From: JBGCEZ01 sp045106735 | Lineage (GTDB): Bacteria > Planctomycetota > Phycisphaerae > Phycisphaerales > SM1A02 | Assembly: GCA_045106735.1 (NCBI GenBank) | Contig: JBGCEZ010000019.1 | Coordinates: 1 to 22,392 of the forward strand | Length of the DNA stretch: 22,392 nt | Reading direction: 5' to 3' | Part shown: positions 6,931 through 14,069 of the stretch, one piece after another | Layout: each line of letters starts with the position of its first letter | How positions within the stretch are numbered: the stretch's first letter is position 1 | The notes under the pieces: generated by a model | What the model was told of the DNA's origin: nothing | Databases searched by the model: none | Seen by the model: the letters and a program-made list of their open reading frames with translations, nothing else | Position numbers and translations under genes: made by a program

Positions 6931-7181
6931 TGAATGGACGCCGCGGGGACCGATCTCCCCGGGTGGCCCCGTCCCGTCCCGTCCCGGCCAATCCTGGTCA
7001 GTCCCGGTCAGTCCCGTCCCGGTCAGGGAGCGAGCGCGGAGACGCGCGGCCAAGCCATCTCGCGCACCCCGTGCGCACCGGCCGGGCGCGAATTCGGGGT
7101 TTGACCGCCTGTTTCCACCTCCCCGGTGGCGACCGCATCCCGCCTGAATCGCCATCTCGCGCGGTTCACGCGGACAGAGAG
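6931..7181. other. thrS-infC spacer, first part
   Basis: There is no convincing gene here. Just after the thrS stop, GGGGA (6945-6949) and TCCCC (6956-6960) can form a small hairpin, possibly ending thrS transcripts, but no T-run follows. Positions 6971-7026 are tandem variations of GTCCC and GGTCAGTCCC. The rest, to 7181, has no recognisable structure. Confidence 0.5.
6971..7026. repeat. GTCCC / GGTCAGTCCC tandem repeats
   Basis: Three tandem GTCCC units are followed by two copies of GGTCAGTCCC (10 bases, first copy starting at 7006 after a decayed unit) and further GTCCC and GGTCAG fragments. The block lies 40 bases after thrS and is not coding in any convincing frame. Confidence 0.7.
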
Positions 7182-7209
7182 TTGCGACCGGGTCCGGGGG
7201 GGATACCAT
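7182..7209 (+). promoter_or_regulatory. candidate infC promoter
   Basis: TTGCGA (7182-7187) and TACCAT (7204-7209) are separated by 16 bases, each matching 4 of 6 consensus positions. A start near 7216 would give infC a leader of about 360 bases that contains all four stem-loops described at 7267-7553. The call is moderate at best, and infC could also be read through from thrS. Confidence 0.35.
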
Positions 7210-7266
7210 GAATTCGCGGTTCTTTCGGACCGCACCGGACCTGGCCGGAGTGCCACGTCCGCGGGA

Positions 7267-7553
7267 GATTCCGACGTCGGAATCCTGCCCATCTTCGTCA
7301 GGAGCGCCCTCGTGCGATCATCATCTTGATCCTCCGGTCCGTGCCCCGCACGGATGCCTTCGCCCGGCCCCGCCGAGCGTGCATTCGCTGCACTGCACGA
7401 AACCGATCCTGCGGCACCTTCCTCGCGAACGACTCCGCGAACCACGGCCTCGCTTCGGACCCTCGGTCCGGCGCGGCTGCCCTTCGTCTTTCGGTGGCTG
7501 GCTGAACCGCCCGCCCCGAAGCCCACGACTTCCGCGCCGGCCACTGGCCGGCG
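7267..7553 (+). ncRNA. structured 5' leader of infC (putative)
   Basis: Four perfect stem-loops occur in 290 bases. They are the 18-base palindrome GATTCCGACGTCGGAATC (7267-7284); TCCGTGC-ccc-GCACGGA (7338-7354); CGGACC-ctc-GGTCCG (7456-7470); and CGCCGGCC-act-GGCCGGCG (7535-7553). Three have three-base loops. The last ends 7 bases before the infC Shine-Dalgarno. An ORF track through this region (from ATG 7208) gives only Pro/Arg-rich sequence typical of noncoding GC-rich DNA. A structured, possibly regulatory leader is inferred. I cannot match it to a named RNA family from sequence alone. Confidence 0.4.
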
Positions 7554-7560
7554 GACCATT

Positions 7561-7567
7561 GAAAGGA
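7561..7567 (+). promoter_or_regulatory. infC Shine-Dalgarno deciding an ATC start
   Basis: GAAAGGA (7561-7567) is fully complementary to the usual 16S rRNA 3' end and is spaced 7 bases from the ATC at 7575. The in-frame stop TGA at 7560-7562 overlaps it, so translation of the IF-3 frame cannot start further upstream. Confidence 0.75.
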
Positions 7568-7574
7568 CCGACCC

Positions 7575-8315
7575 ATCGCCCGTCGACGCTTCTTCCGCCC
7601 CGGTGAGAATTTCAACCGTGGCCCCCGAGTCAATGATCAGATCCGCAAGTCCCCCATCCGTCTCATCGATGAGAACAACGAGATGGTGGGCGTGGTGGAG
7701 ACCGAGGAAGCCCTGCGCCGTGCGCGGGACAATGGCCTCGATCTCGTCGAGATGCATGCGGACAGTGATCCGCCGGTGTGTCGCATCCTGGATTACGGCA
7801 AGTTCCGCTACGAGCAGTCCAAGAAGGACAAGGCCAACAAGGCCAAGAGCAAGACGGCGGAACTGAAGGAAGTCCGACTCGGGCGATCGATGAAGATCGA
7901 CCCGCATGACGTGGGCATTCGTCTGAACCAGGCGCGCAAGTTCCTGCTCGATGGCCACAAGGTCCAGATCGTGCAGAACTTCCGCGGCCGCGAAATGATC
8001 CACCGCCAGAAGGGCTTCGACCGCATGAACGCGATCGTCGAAAGCATGCTGGATGTGGCCAAGCTCGAAGTCCCCGCGCGGCTTGCCGGTCGCCGAATGA
8101 CCATGATCCTGTCGCCCGACAAGCAGAAGATCGAGCTCATCCGCAAGCGGAAGGAGTCCAAGGAAGCCCAGGCCGCCCACGAGGCGAAGATCAAGGCGCT
8201 GGCCGAGGCGGAAGCCAAGGTCGACGTCGAGGTCGAGGGCGACCCCGGCGATTCTGGCGAGGGCATGGAAGTGGACGTTCAGGCGACGGAAGCCACCGAG
8301 GCGAAGTCGGACTGA
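7575..8315 (+). CDS. infC: translation initiation factor IF-3, AUC start
   Basis: IF-3 binds the 30S subunit, prevents premature 50S joining and checks the start codon. Read from ATC 7575, the product is 246 residues. The conserved N-domain begins at about residue 19 (RVNDQIRKSPIRLIDENNE), and the linker and C-domain follow (CRILDYGKFRYEQSKK, then the helix-rich KIDPHDVGIRLNQARKFLLDG). The first ATG, at 7683, would delete 36 residues including the conserved IF-3 N-terminus. Between the in-frame stop at 7560-7562 and 7683 there is no ATG, GTG, TTG or CTG. ATC with its strong Shine-Dalgarno is therefore the start. The C-terminus carries a roughly 60-residue acidic extension (VDVEVEGDPGDSGEGMEVD) beyond the usual length of about 180 residues. 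The usual partners rpmI and rplT do not follow. Confidence 0.9.
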   Translation: MARRRFFRPGENFNRGPRVNDQIRKSPIRLIDENNEMVGVVETEEALRRARDNGLDLVEMHADSDPPVCRILDYGKFRYEQSKKDKANKAKSKTAELKEVRLGRSMKIDPHDVGIRLNQARKFLLDGHKVQIVQNFRGREMIHRQKGFDRMNAIVESMLDVAKLEVPARLAGRRMTMILSPDKQKIELIRKRKESKEAQAAHEAKIKALAEAEAKVDVEVEGDPGDSGEGMEVDVQATEATEAKSD

Positions 8316-8494
8316 GGCTTCCGCGGGCGACCGACGGGCCACGATCGACGGGTCAAGACGGACGGCACTGGGACGTCGAACCCCGAACCCCGGATTCAGC
8401 CCGACGCCCGGCCGGCGCCGGTCTGCCGCGAATTTCCGCCACCGGCGGGGATGCACGGCCACCTCGGCCCGAACAATCCAGGTCAGGACCACGG

Positions 8495-8525
8495 AAACGG
8501 TGCGCCTCGGCGTGCCGTTTTCTCA
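8495..8525 (+). terminator. intrinsic terminator of infC
   Basis: AAACGGTGCGCC (8495-8506) pairs with GGCGTGCCGTTT (8509-8520). This is a 12-step stem with two G-T wobbles and a tiny TC loop (the inner pairs probably open). It runs into TTTCTCATTT on the 3' side. It lies 180 bases after the infC stop and is the best Rho-independent terminator shape in the window. Confidence 0.65.
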
Positions 8526-8867
8526 TTTGGGCCAAGAAACCTCCTGATCCGCTGGAAGTTCTGGCAAGTTCGCGCGTCCCAATCCGATAGATCTCCTGTC
8601 GGGAGTCGGCGGCCTTTTCGCCACTCCCGCCAGAGGGCCCGGCGAAGCGACCACGTTTCCCTCCCGGTCCCTGGCAACCCGTTTCTTCTCGGTGACGCTC
8701 GGACGCGCCACCGGACGGGACCATGATGGTCCTCACCCCTTCCGGGCCCGACCGGCCATGACGGCCCCCCGATTCTTGGAGCGCATCTCCGGGACCCCAC
8801 GCACGTCCGCTGCCCCCGCCCCGCGGGAGCGACCAACGGACCACGCCCGCAGGATGCGAAGGCAGAT
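8526..8867. other. spacer upstream of the phosphoesterase gene
   Basis: There is no gene in this 340-base stretch. It holds a strong hairpin, GGGAGT 8601-8606 with ACTCCC 8623-8628, continued by GGCG 8608-8611 with CGCC 8619-8622 around GCCTTTT. It also holds a near-perfect palindrome GGACCAT-g-ATGGTCC at 8718-8732. No convincing promoter hexamers were found. The GAAGG before ATG 8868 is the likely ribosome site. Confidence 0.45.
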
Positions 8868-9647
8868 ATGACACGCTACGCGGTGATTTCAGATATCCAC
8901 GGCAACCTGCACGCGCTGACGGCGGTGCTGAACCAGATCGCCGCCCTCAACGTTGAGCGCATCATTTGCCTGGGCGACGTCGTCGGCTACGGCCCCCGTC
9001 CGGCCGAGTGCCTTGAGCTCGTCGCCCGCCACTGCCACCACGTGGTGCGGGGCAACCACGAAGAGGCCCTCATTGATCCGCGGGTCGCCGGCACGTTCAA
9101 CGGAGCCGCCCGCCGAGCGATCGAGTGGACGGCGACCCAGCTCAAACCGGCCCACCGGGCCTACGTGGCCCAGCTCCCGACGATGATCGAAGTCGGCCCC
9201 GAGCGGACGGTGCTCGTGGTCCACGACTCGCCGGTCCCCGGCCCCACGGACTACATCCACGACCGCGCCGTCGCCGCCATGGCCTTCCGCGGCGTCGACC
9301 TGCCCGTCTGCCTGGTCGGCCACACCCACGTGCCCGCGGTGTTCGAGACCGTCGACCCGGATCCGGCTTCGGCCCTCACCGGCAACAACCTCTTGCTCCA
9401 CCGCTTTGGCGAGGCCCTCGAAGTCGATCTCGACGCCGACGGACGGGCGATCTGCAATCCCGGCAGCGTCGGCCAGCCGCGCGATGGCGACGCCCGCGCG
9501 AGCTTTGCCCTGCTGGAGTTCGGCCCCGGCGGGACCCACCGCTTCTCCGTCCAGCGGGTCACCTACGACGTGACCGCCGCCCGGCGCGAGCTTGAGGCCA
9601 CCGGGTTGCCCCCGGTCCTCAGCGAGCGACTGGCGATCGGAGCCTGA
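8868..9647 (+). CDS. calcineurin-like metallophosphoesterase (YfcE/MJ0936-type)
   Basis: The 259-residue product has the complete dimetal site of the family in order: DIHGN (Asp9, His11), LGDVVGYG (Asp37), RGNHE (Asn63, His64), VVHDS (His119) and GHTHVP (His152, His154). The C-terminal ICNPGSVGQPRDGD is typical of the single-domain phosphodiesterase subgroup (COG0639/YfcE-like). A cytoplasmic phosphodiesterase or phosphatase with two bound metals is expected. The substrate is not predictable. The start ATG 8868 directly precedes the first metal motif and has GAAGG upstream. The gene stands alone after the infC terminator, with the STAS gene 139 bases downstream. Confidence 0.92.
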   Translation: MTRYAVISDIHGNLHALTAVLNQIAALNVERIICLGDVVGYGPRPAECLELVARHCHHVVRGNHEEALIDPRVAGTFNGAARRAIEWTATQLKPAHRAYVAQLPTMIEVGPERTVLVVHDSPVPGPTDYIHDRAVAAMAFRGVDLPVCLVGHTHVPAVFETVDPDPASALTGNNLLLHRFGEALEVDLDADGRAICNPGSVGQPRDGDARASFALLEFGPGGTHRFSVQRVTYDVTAARRELEATGLPPVLSERLAIGA

Positions 9648-9786
9648 TTCGCCGTTTCCCGGCTTTTCGCCTCGCCATGGCCGGCCCCCGATCGGGCGGA
9701 ATGCTCGGCGGGCGGCTACGCTGGCCTGTCCCTGGAGCCCAATCGGGCGCGGGGTCCACAGGCGGCGTATCGGGAGTCCGGCAGCG

Positions 9787-10158
9787 ATGAGCGACCAGGG
9801 TGGTCAAAGTCAGTTCGTGAACTTTGAGGGCGACGCCGAAGTGGTGATCGCTCGACTCGTCGGTCCCAGCGTCGACGATCGTTCGGCGGCCATCATCGCC
9901 GAGGAGACGATCGCGAAGATGGACGCCGCGGCCAGCCTCAAGTGGCTGGTGCTCGACGCCCGCAACATCGAGTACATGAACTCGAATGGCATCGGCCGGC
10001 TCGTGGAAATGCACCACCACGCCAAGGCGAAGAAGGCGAAGATCGCCCTCCACCAGCCCAGCGATCCGATCATGCAGATCCTCAAGATCACCAAGATGCA
10101 CAAGCTCTTCGTGGTCACCGAGGACGACGAGAAACTGCGGAAGAAGCTCGGCCGCTGA
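9787..10158 (+). CDS. STAS-domain protein (anti-anti-sigma factor-like)
   Basis: The product is 123 residues, the size of a stand-alone STAS domain such as SpoIIAA/RsbV. These proteins switch partners with an anti-sigma kinase depending on phosphorylation of one serine. The equivalent loop here is YMNSNGIGRL. Compared with B. subtilis SpoIIAA (M-D-S-S-G-L-G, phosphorylated on the first Ser), the acceptor Ser66 is kept, while Asp becomes Asn and the second Ser becomes Asn. The preceding strand LKWLVLDARNIEYMNS and the following helix are as expected. A basic stretch, HHHAKAKKAK, follows the loop. ATG 9787 is preceded by GGGAG at 10 bases. No anti-sigma kinase or sigma factor gene is adjacent, so a role in partner switching is inferred from the fold only. 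Confidence 0.85.
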   Translation: MSDQGGQSQFVNFEGDAEVVIARLVGPSVDDRSAAIIAEETIAKMDAAASLKWLVLDARNIEYMNSNGIGRLVEMHHHAKAKKAKIALHQPSDPIMQILKITKMHKLFVVTEDDEKLRKKLGR

Positions 10159-10200
10159 GCGGCGTGAGCGGCACGGGCGGTGGAGACGACTGAGTGGTCG

Positions 10201-10231
10201 AGCCATCGGACCCCCGAGCCACCCGATGGCT
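10201..10231 (+). terminator. hairpin after the STAS gene
   Basis: AGCCATCGG (10201-10209) and CCGATGGCT (10223-10231) form a perfect 9-base stem with a 13-base loop, 43 bases after the stop. No T-run follows, so it may stabilise the 3' end or mark Rho-dependent termination rather than be an intrinsic terminator. Confidence 0.4.
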
Positions 10232-10246
10232 GCCCGCGTGAACCAC

Positions 10247-10278
10247 GCGATCCTGCGATCCTGCGATCCAGCGATCCA
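10247..10278. repeat. four tandem 8-base repeats
   Basis: The unit GCGATCC(T/A) is repeated four times without gaps (two copies ending in T, then two ending in A). It lies in the spacer before the spondin-domain gene. Confidence 0.9.
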
Positions 10279-10417
10279 GTTCTGCACCATTGACCCACGG
10301 GCGCCCGCGGCCGGCACCCATGCAAACCCTTGGCGGGTTGCCCGGTTGCTTCGCGCACGGCTTCGTGGCCGCGCGCCTCTCGAACCGCACGTCCGACCGT
10401 CCTTCCGGAGCTTCGTC

Positions 10418-11254
10418 ATGCGCCACTTCCTCGTTGCGGCCGCCTCGCTGCCGCTCATCGCCAATGCCGCCGCCCAGGCCGAGACCGCGACGTACCGGCT
10501 GACCGTCGACACGACGTGGAGCACGACGACCCATCCCGGGCTCTTTCCGCCGGACGCGCACCTGTCCTGGATCGGCGGGGCAACGCACGGGGCGGACCAC
10601 CACTTCTGGCGGATCGGCGAGTTGGCCAGCCCCGGGGTGGTGCGCATGGCCGAGACGGGGGTGACCACCACGCTCATTGGCGAAGTGAACTCGGCCATCG
10701 CCGGCGGAAGTGCCGGCAATGCCCTGGACTGGCGATGGTGGTTCTGTCCGGACGAGACCAACCATCCGAGCTGCGGCGAGCACGTCGTCGAGTTTGACAT
10801 CAGTCTCGACCATCCTCGGGTGAGCCTGGTGACGATGCTCGGACCATCGCCCGATTGGTTCGTGGGGGTCGATTCCCTGCCGCTGCATGACGGAACATCG
10901 TGGATCCCAGACCTTGTGGTCGATCTGCACCCGTACGACGGCGGCACCCGCGACGCGAACGTCTTTCAGCTCTTCGGACCGGAGACCACGCCGCCGGATC
11001 CGATCACGCTCATCACCGAGGCCTCGGGTCAGATCATCGGGCCAGCCTCGCTCGGGACGCTGCGATTCGAGCTCGTGATGCCGCCGTGCCCCGGTGACGT
11101 GGACGGCGACCACGCGGTGACGTTCACCGATGTCCTGGCCACCCTCTCCACCTGGGGACCGTGCCCCGGTTGCCCGGCGGACGCCGACGGAGATGGTGTG
11201 GTCGGCTTTTCCGACGTGCTGAATGTGCTCTCCAACTTCGGCCCCTGCCCCTGA
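10418..11254 (+). CDS. secreted spondin-N domain protein with C-terminal dockerin-like repeats
   Basis: The 278-residue product starts with a signal peptide (MRHFLVAAASLPLIANAAAQA, cleavage likely after residue 20). Residues about 22-200 match the spondin N-terminal domain known from animal F-spondin and some bacterial secreted proteins. The elements are YRLTVDTTWS, LFPPDAHLSWIGGATH, FWRIGELASPGV, MLGPSPDWFVGVDSLPL and LHPYDGGTRDAN. From residue about 224 there are two EF-hand-like Ca loops, DVDGDHAVTFTD and DADGDGVVGFSD, each followed by a hydrophobic helix and a W-G-P-C or F-G-P-C end (GC-type dockerin). GGAG at 10407-10410, 7 bases before ATG 10418, fixes the start. The protein is probably an exported, surface-associated adhesion or scaffold component. 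Binding partner unknown. It is first of three secreted dockerin-like proteins. Confidence 0.88.
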   Translation: MRHFLVAAASLPLIANAAAQAETATYRLTVDTTWSTTTHPGLFPPDAHLSWIGGATHGADHHFWRIGELASPGVVRMAETGVTTTLIGEVNSAIAGGSAGNALDWRWWFCPDETNHPSCGEHVVEFDISLDHPRVSLVTMLGPSPDWFVGVDSLPLHDGTSWIPDLVVDLHPYDGGTRDANVFQLFGPETTPPDPITLITEASGQIIGPASLGTLRFELVMPPCPGDVDGDHAVTFTDVLATLSTWGPCPGCPADADGDGVVGFSDVLNVLSNFGPCP

Positions 11255-11310
11255 CGAGACGTCACCGACCGGGCCGGCACCACGTCCCGCTTCATCGGTG
11301 CATTGATCGA

Positions 11311-11357
11311 GGCCGCCTGCTCCCTGAATTTTCGCCAGGGGGCTGGCGGCCGCTTTT
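11311..11357 (+). terminator. intrinsic terminator after the spondin gene
   Basis: GGCCGCC (11311-11317) pairs with GGCGGCC (11345-11351). After a short imperfect part, TCCCTG (11321-11326) pairs with CAGGGG (11336-11341) around an AT-rich loop. TTTT follows at 11354-11357. It lies 57 bases after the stop codon. Confidence 0.6.
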
Positions 11358-11449
11358 CGTATTCCCTCCGGAAGCCCGTCGCATGTCGCGGCGCGGCTGC
11401 CTGCGCCCTGATCTGTCCCTCCCCGCCCCCGCGCCTCCGGAGTCCGTCC

Positions 11450-14038
11450 ATGCCGAACTGCACCGCCCCGCGGGTGGCATTCGCCGCTTCCCACACTTGC
11501 CCCGCGTCGCGCGCGTCCCGCGCGTCCCGCGCCCCGATCGCGTCCCTTGCCGCCGGGATTGCCGCCGCCGCCGCGATCGCCGGGCCGCTTGCCGGGGCTT
11601 CGCCTGCCGCGGCCGCCTCCGCCTCTGGCCTCGGAGGCTCACCGGATCTTCGCATCGCCGAAGTGGACGCCGCGGCCCTGGTGTCGTCGGCCGACGGATC
11701 GCTCGTCTCGGGGCCCGTCAGCGTCCGAATCGTCAACGATGGCTCCGGCGACGCTGCGGGCCCGGTGGAACTCGTCCTGTTCGAGGACGCGACGGACGAT
11801 CCGGCCAACACGCTCGGCCGCTACGACGCGGGGCTCGACCGCGTGGTGGGCGCCGCCTCGGTCGCCGCGGGGCTGCCCGCCGGCGACTCGGTCGATCTGC
11901 CCTTCATGCTCGACGACCAGCCGACGCTGTTTCGCGACAACCTGCTGTACGCCGCCGTCGACCCGGACGACCTGATCGCCGAGACCGACGAAGACAACAA
12001 CGTGGGCGCCTCCGCCGCCGACTGCGCCGGGCCGACCGTCCTGCCCACCTTCGAGCCGGTCGTCGCCTGGCACTGGAATCCGCTTGAAGACCCTGACTAC
12101 GCCGGCGACCCAGCCTTCGCCGACTGGGTGAACGTCATGGTCACGCCGGCGATCGGCGACGTGACCGGTCCCGCGGGCGTCCCGGACGGCGTGCCCGACG
12201 TCGTCTTCCCGTCGACCAGCAACGCCGGTGGCGGCGCGAGCTTCGCCGGCGTCCTGCGGGTCGTCGATGGTCAAACCGGCCGCGAGTGGTACTCGGTCAC
12301 CGACCCCGACCATCGCGTGATCGCTGCGTGTTCGCCGGCCATCGGCGATCTGGACGGCGACGGGCTGCCGGAGATCGTCTGTGCCGGATTCCCGGGCGGC
12401 ACGGTCCGCGTGTTCGAGCACGACGGGACGTTCAAGTTCGACTCGGCCGAATCCAACGTGTTGCAGGGCTTCAATGCCGTCGCCCTGGCCAACGTCGATC
12501 CTCCGGGCGTCGACCCCCTGCCCGAAGTCATCGCCCGGGCCCGGGTCATCGACCGCAACGGCCAGACGCGATGGACCGGTTCGATCGGCGCCGGGGGCTC
12601 CACCTTGGGCTCGGGCATCGCCTACGCGGCGGACTACGACCTCGATGGCGCGGTCGAGGTCTTCGTCGGCGGCGTGGTGTACGACGCCAACGGCACCATC
12701 GAGCACGCGCTGCAGACCAACCACTTCAGCGCGGTGGCGAACTTCGACGCCGACGATCAGGCGGAGATCGTGACCGTTGGCGGCGGATTCGTCCGGCTGT
12801 ACGACGACGACGGCACGTTGATCTGGGGACCGTTGAGCATTCCCGGCGGCGGCCAAGGCGGCCCGCCCACGATCGCCGACTTTGACAACGACGGCGCCCC
12901 CGAAATCGGCACCGCGGGATCCGTTCGCTACATCGTCGTCGAGGGCACCGGCCCGGATGCCGGGACCATCCGCTGGGAACGCGAGATCAACGACACCAGT
13001 TCCAATCGGACGGGCTCGTCGGTCTTTGACTTCGAGGGCGATGGCTTTGCCGATGTCGTCTACCGCGACCAGAACGTGCTCTACCTGATGGACGGGGCCA
13101 CGGGCACGGACAAGTCGCCGCCGCTGGCGATCAGTTCCTGCACGTGGACCGAGTACGTGCAAGTGGCCGACGTGGACGCCGACGCCCACGCCGAGATCGT
13201 GGCCGTGGCCAACACGAGCTGCGGCTTCGGTCCGGAGCAAGGCGTGTTCGTGCTCGAGAATCTCAACGACGACTGGGTCAACACACGGCGGGTGTGGAAC
13301 CAGCACGCGTACTCGATCACCAACGTGAACGATGACCTGACGATTCCCGACGCGGCCACGCCCAACTGGCAGTTCCCCGCCGCGGATCCCTTCAACAACT
13401 TCCGCCAGAACCTGCCGTCGTCAGGCGTGTCGGCCCTGGCCCGGGCGGACCTGACGGTGTCCCGCCCGCGGATCGTCGCCTGCGAACAGCCGGGGATCAC
13501 GATTCTGCGCGCGCGAATCGGCAATGGCGGCGCGGCCCTGGCCAACGTGGTGGTGACGGTCAGCGCGTACGACCCCGCGGCCGGCCCCAATGCCGGGCCG
13601 ATCGGCAGCGCGGACCTGACGCAAGCCCTCACGCCGGGCGGATTCGTCGACCTGGAGATTCCGCTGGACGTGTCGTTGCCGCCAAACGCCCCGATCGCGA
13701 TCGTGGTTGACGCCGGCAGTGCGTCGTACGGCGACGTACTCGCGCAATTGGCCGCGTGCGGCGCGGACCCTGCATCCGCGTCCATCGTGCCGGACGCGGG
13801 TCTGGACGAATGCCGCGAGTGCAACAACGTTCGGACCGCCGCCTCGGTCCCCGGGACCTGCCCCGGTGACGTCGACTGCAATGGCGCGGTCGAGTTCGTC
13901 GACCTGCTGCGGGTGCTGAACGCCTGGGGCGCGTGTCCAGCGGCGTACTGCATCGAAGACCTCACCGGCGACGGAACGATCGCGTTTCCTGATCTGCTGA
14001 CGGTGCTGTCGGTGTGGGGGCCGTGCCCGGAAGGGTGA
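11450..14038 (+). CDS. secreted FG-GAP/VCBS-repeat protein with CARDB domains and dockerin-like C-terminus
   Basis: The 862-residue product begins with a long Ala-rich signal region (hydrophobic core about residues 28-55). A CARDB-like domain follows (about 60-200; DLRIAEVDAAAL, LIAETDEDNN). About eight FG-GAP/VCBS-type beta-propeller repeats come next, from about residue 232, each with a D-x-D-x-D/N-G Ca loop (GDLDGDGLPEIV, ADFDNDGAPEIG, FDFEGDGFADVV). The propeller ends in a conserved RVWNQHAYSITNVNDD block (about residue 615), seen in other bacterial surface proteins. A second CARDB-like domain (about 665-800) and two dockerin-like Ca loops (GDVDCNGAVEFVD, EDLTGDGTIAFPD) close the protein. 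GGAG at 11439-11442, 7 bases before ATG, supports the start; the frame is open from 11303 without signal. No catalytic domain is seen. Probable role: extracellular binding or adhesion. Confidence 0.87.
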   Translation: MPNCTAPRVAFAASHTCPASRASRASRAPIASLAAGIAAAAAIAGPLAGASPAAAASASGLGGSPDLRIAEVDAAALVSSADGSLVSGPVSVRIVNDGSGDAAGPVELVLFEDATDDPANTLGRYDAGLDRVVGAASVAAGLPAGDSVDLPFMLDDQPTLFRDNLLYAAVDPDDLIAETDEDNNVGASAADCAGPTVLPTFEPVVAWHWNPLEDPDYAGDPAFADWVNVMVTPAIGDVTGPAGVPDGVPDVVFPSTSNAGGGASFAGVLRVVDGQTGREWYSVTDPDHRVIAACSPAIGDLDGDGLPEIVCAGFPGGTVRVFEHDGTFKFDSAESNVLQGFNAVALANVDPPGVDPLPEVIARARVIDRNGQTRWTGSIGAGGSTLGSGIAYAADYDLDGAVEVFVGGVVYDANGTIEHALQTNHFSAVANFDADDQAEIVTVGGGFVRLYDDDGTLIWGPLSIPGGGQGGPPTIADFDNDGAPEIGTAGSVRYIVVEGTGPDAGTIRWEREINDTSSNRTGSSVFDFEGDGFADVVYRDQNVLYLMDGATGTDKSPPLAISSCTWTEYVQVADVDADAHAEIVAVANTSCGFGPEQGVFVLENLNDDWVNTRRVWNQHAYSITNVNDDLTIPDAATPNWQFPAADPFNNFRQNLPSSGVSALARADLTVSRPRIVACEQPGITILRARIGNGGAALANVVVTVSAYDPAAGPNAGPIGSADLTQALTPGGFVDLEIPLDVSLPPNAPIAIVVDAGSASYGDVLAQLAACGADPASASIVPDAGLDECRECNNVRTAASVPGTCPGDVDCNGAVEFVDLLRVLNAWGACPAAYCIEDLTGDGTIAFPDLLTVLSVWGPCPEG
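11503..11535. repeat. 9-base tandem repeat in the signal-peptide region
   Basis: The unit CGCGTC(G/C)CG is repeated three times and then decays. Inside the FG-GAP protein gene it encodes SRASRASRAP just before the hydrophobic core of the signal sequence. Confidence 0.75.
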
Positions 14039-14051
14039 GTGCGCCGCACGC

Positions 14052-14069
14052 CGGGGCGCGCCCGCCCCG
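14052..14069 (+). terminator. hairpin after the FG-GAP gene
   Basis: CGGGGCG (14052-14058), a 4-base loop CGCC and CGCCCCG (14063-14069) form a perfect 7-base stem 13 bases after the stop. No T-run follows, so function as an intrinsic terminator is uncertain. Confidence 0.4.

Noticed and set aside
5179..7209. 676-codon minus-strand ORF opposite thrS
   Set aside because: It lies antisense to an unmistakable threonyl-tRNA synthetase and continues into repeat spacer. No independent start signal.
7208..7606. 132-codon ORF in the infC leader
   Set aside because: It is Pro/Arg/Ser-rich with no hydrophobic core or domain, ends inside infC in another frame, and its region is better explained by the stem-loop leader.
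8377..8400. GGGTTCGA-like T-loop on the minus strand suggesting a tRNA
   Set aside because: The flanks do not form a 5-base T stem or an acceptor stem, and no anticodon arm is found at the right distance.
10289..10320. TTGACC as -35 of the spondin gene
   Set aside because: No AT-rich hexamer occurs at 15-19 bases downstream. The region is pure GC repeat.
11639..13306. 555-codon minus-strand ORF opposite the FG-GAP gene
   Set aside because: Same reason: a mirror of GC-rich codon use, with V/G/H/R-rich sequence and no recognisable fold.
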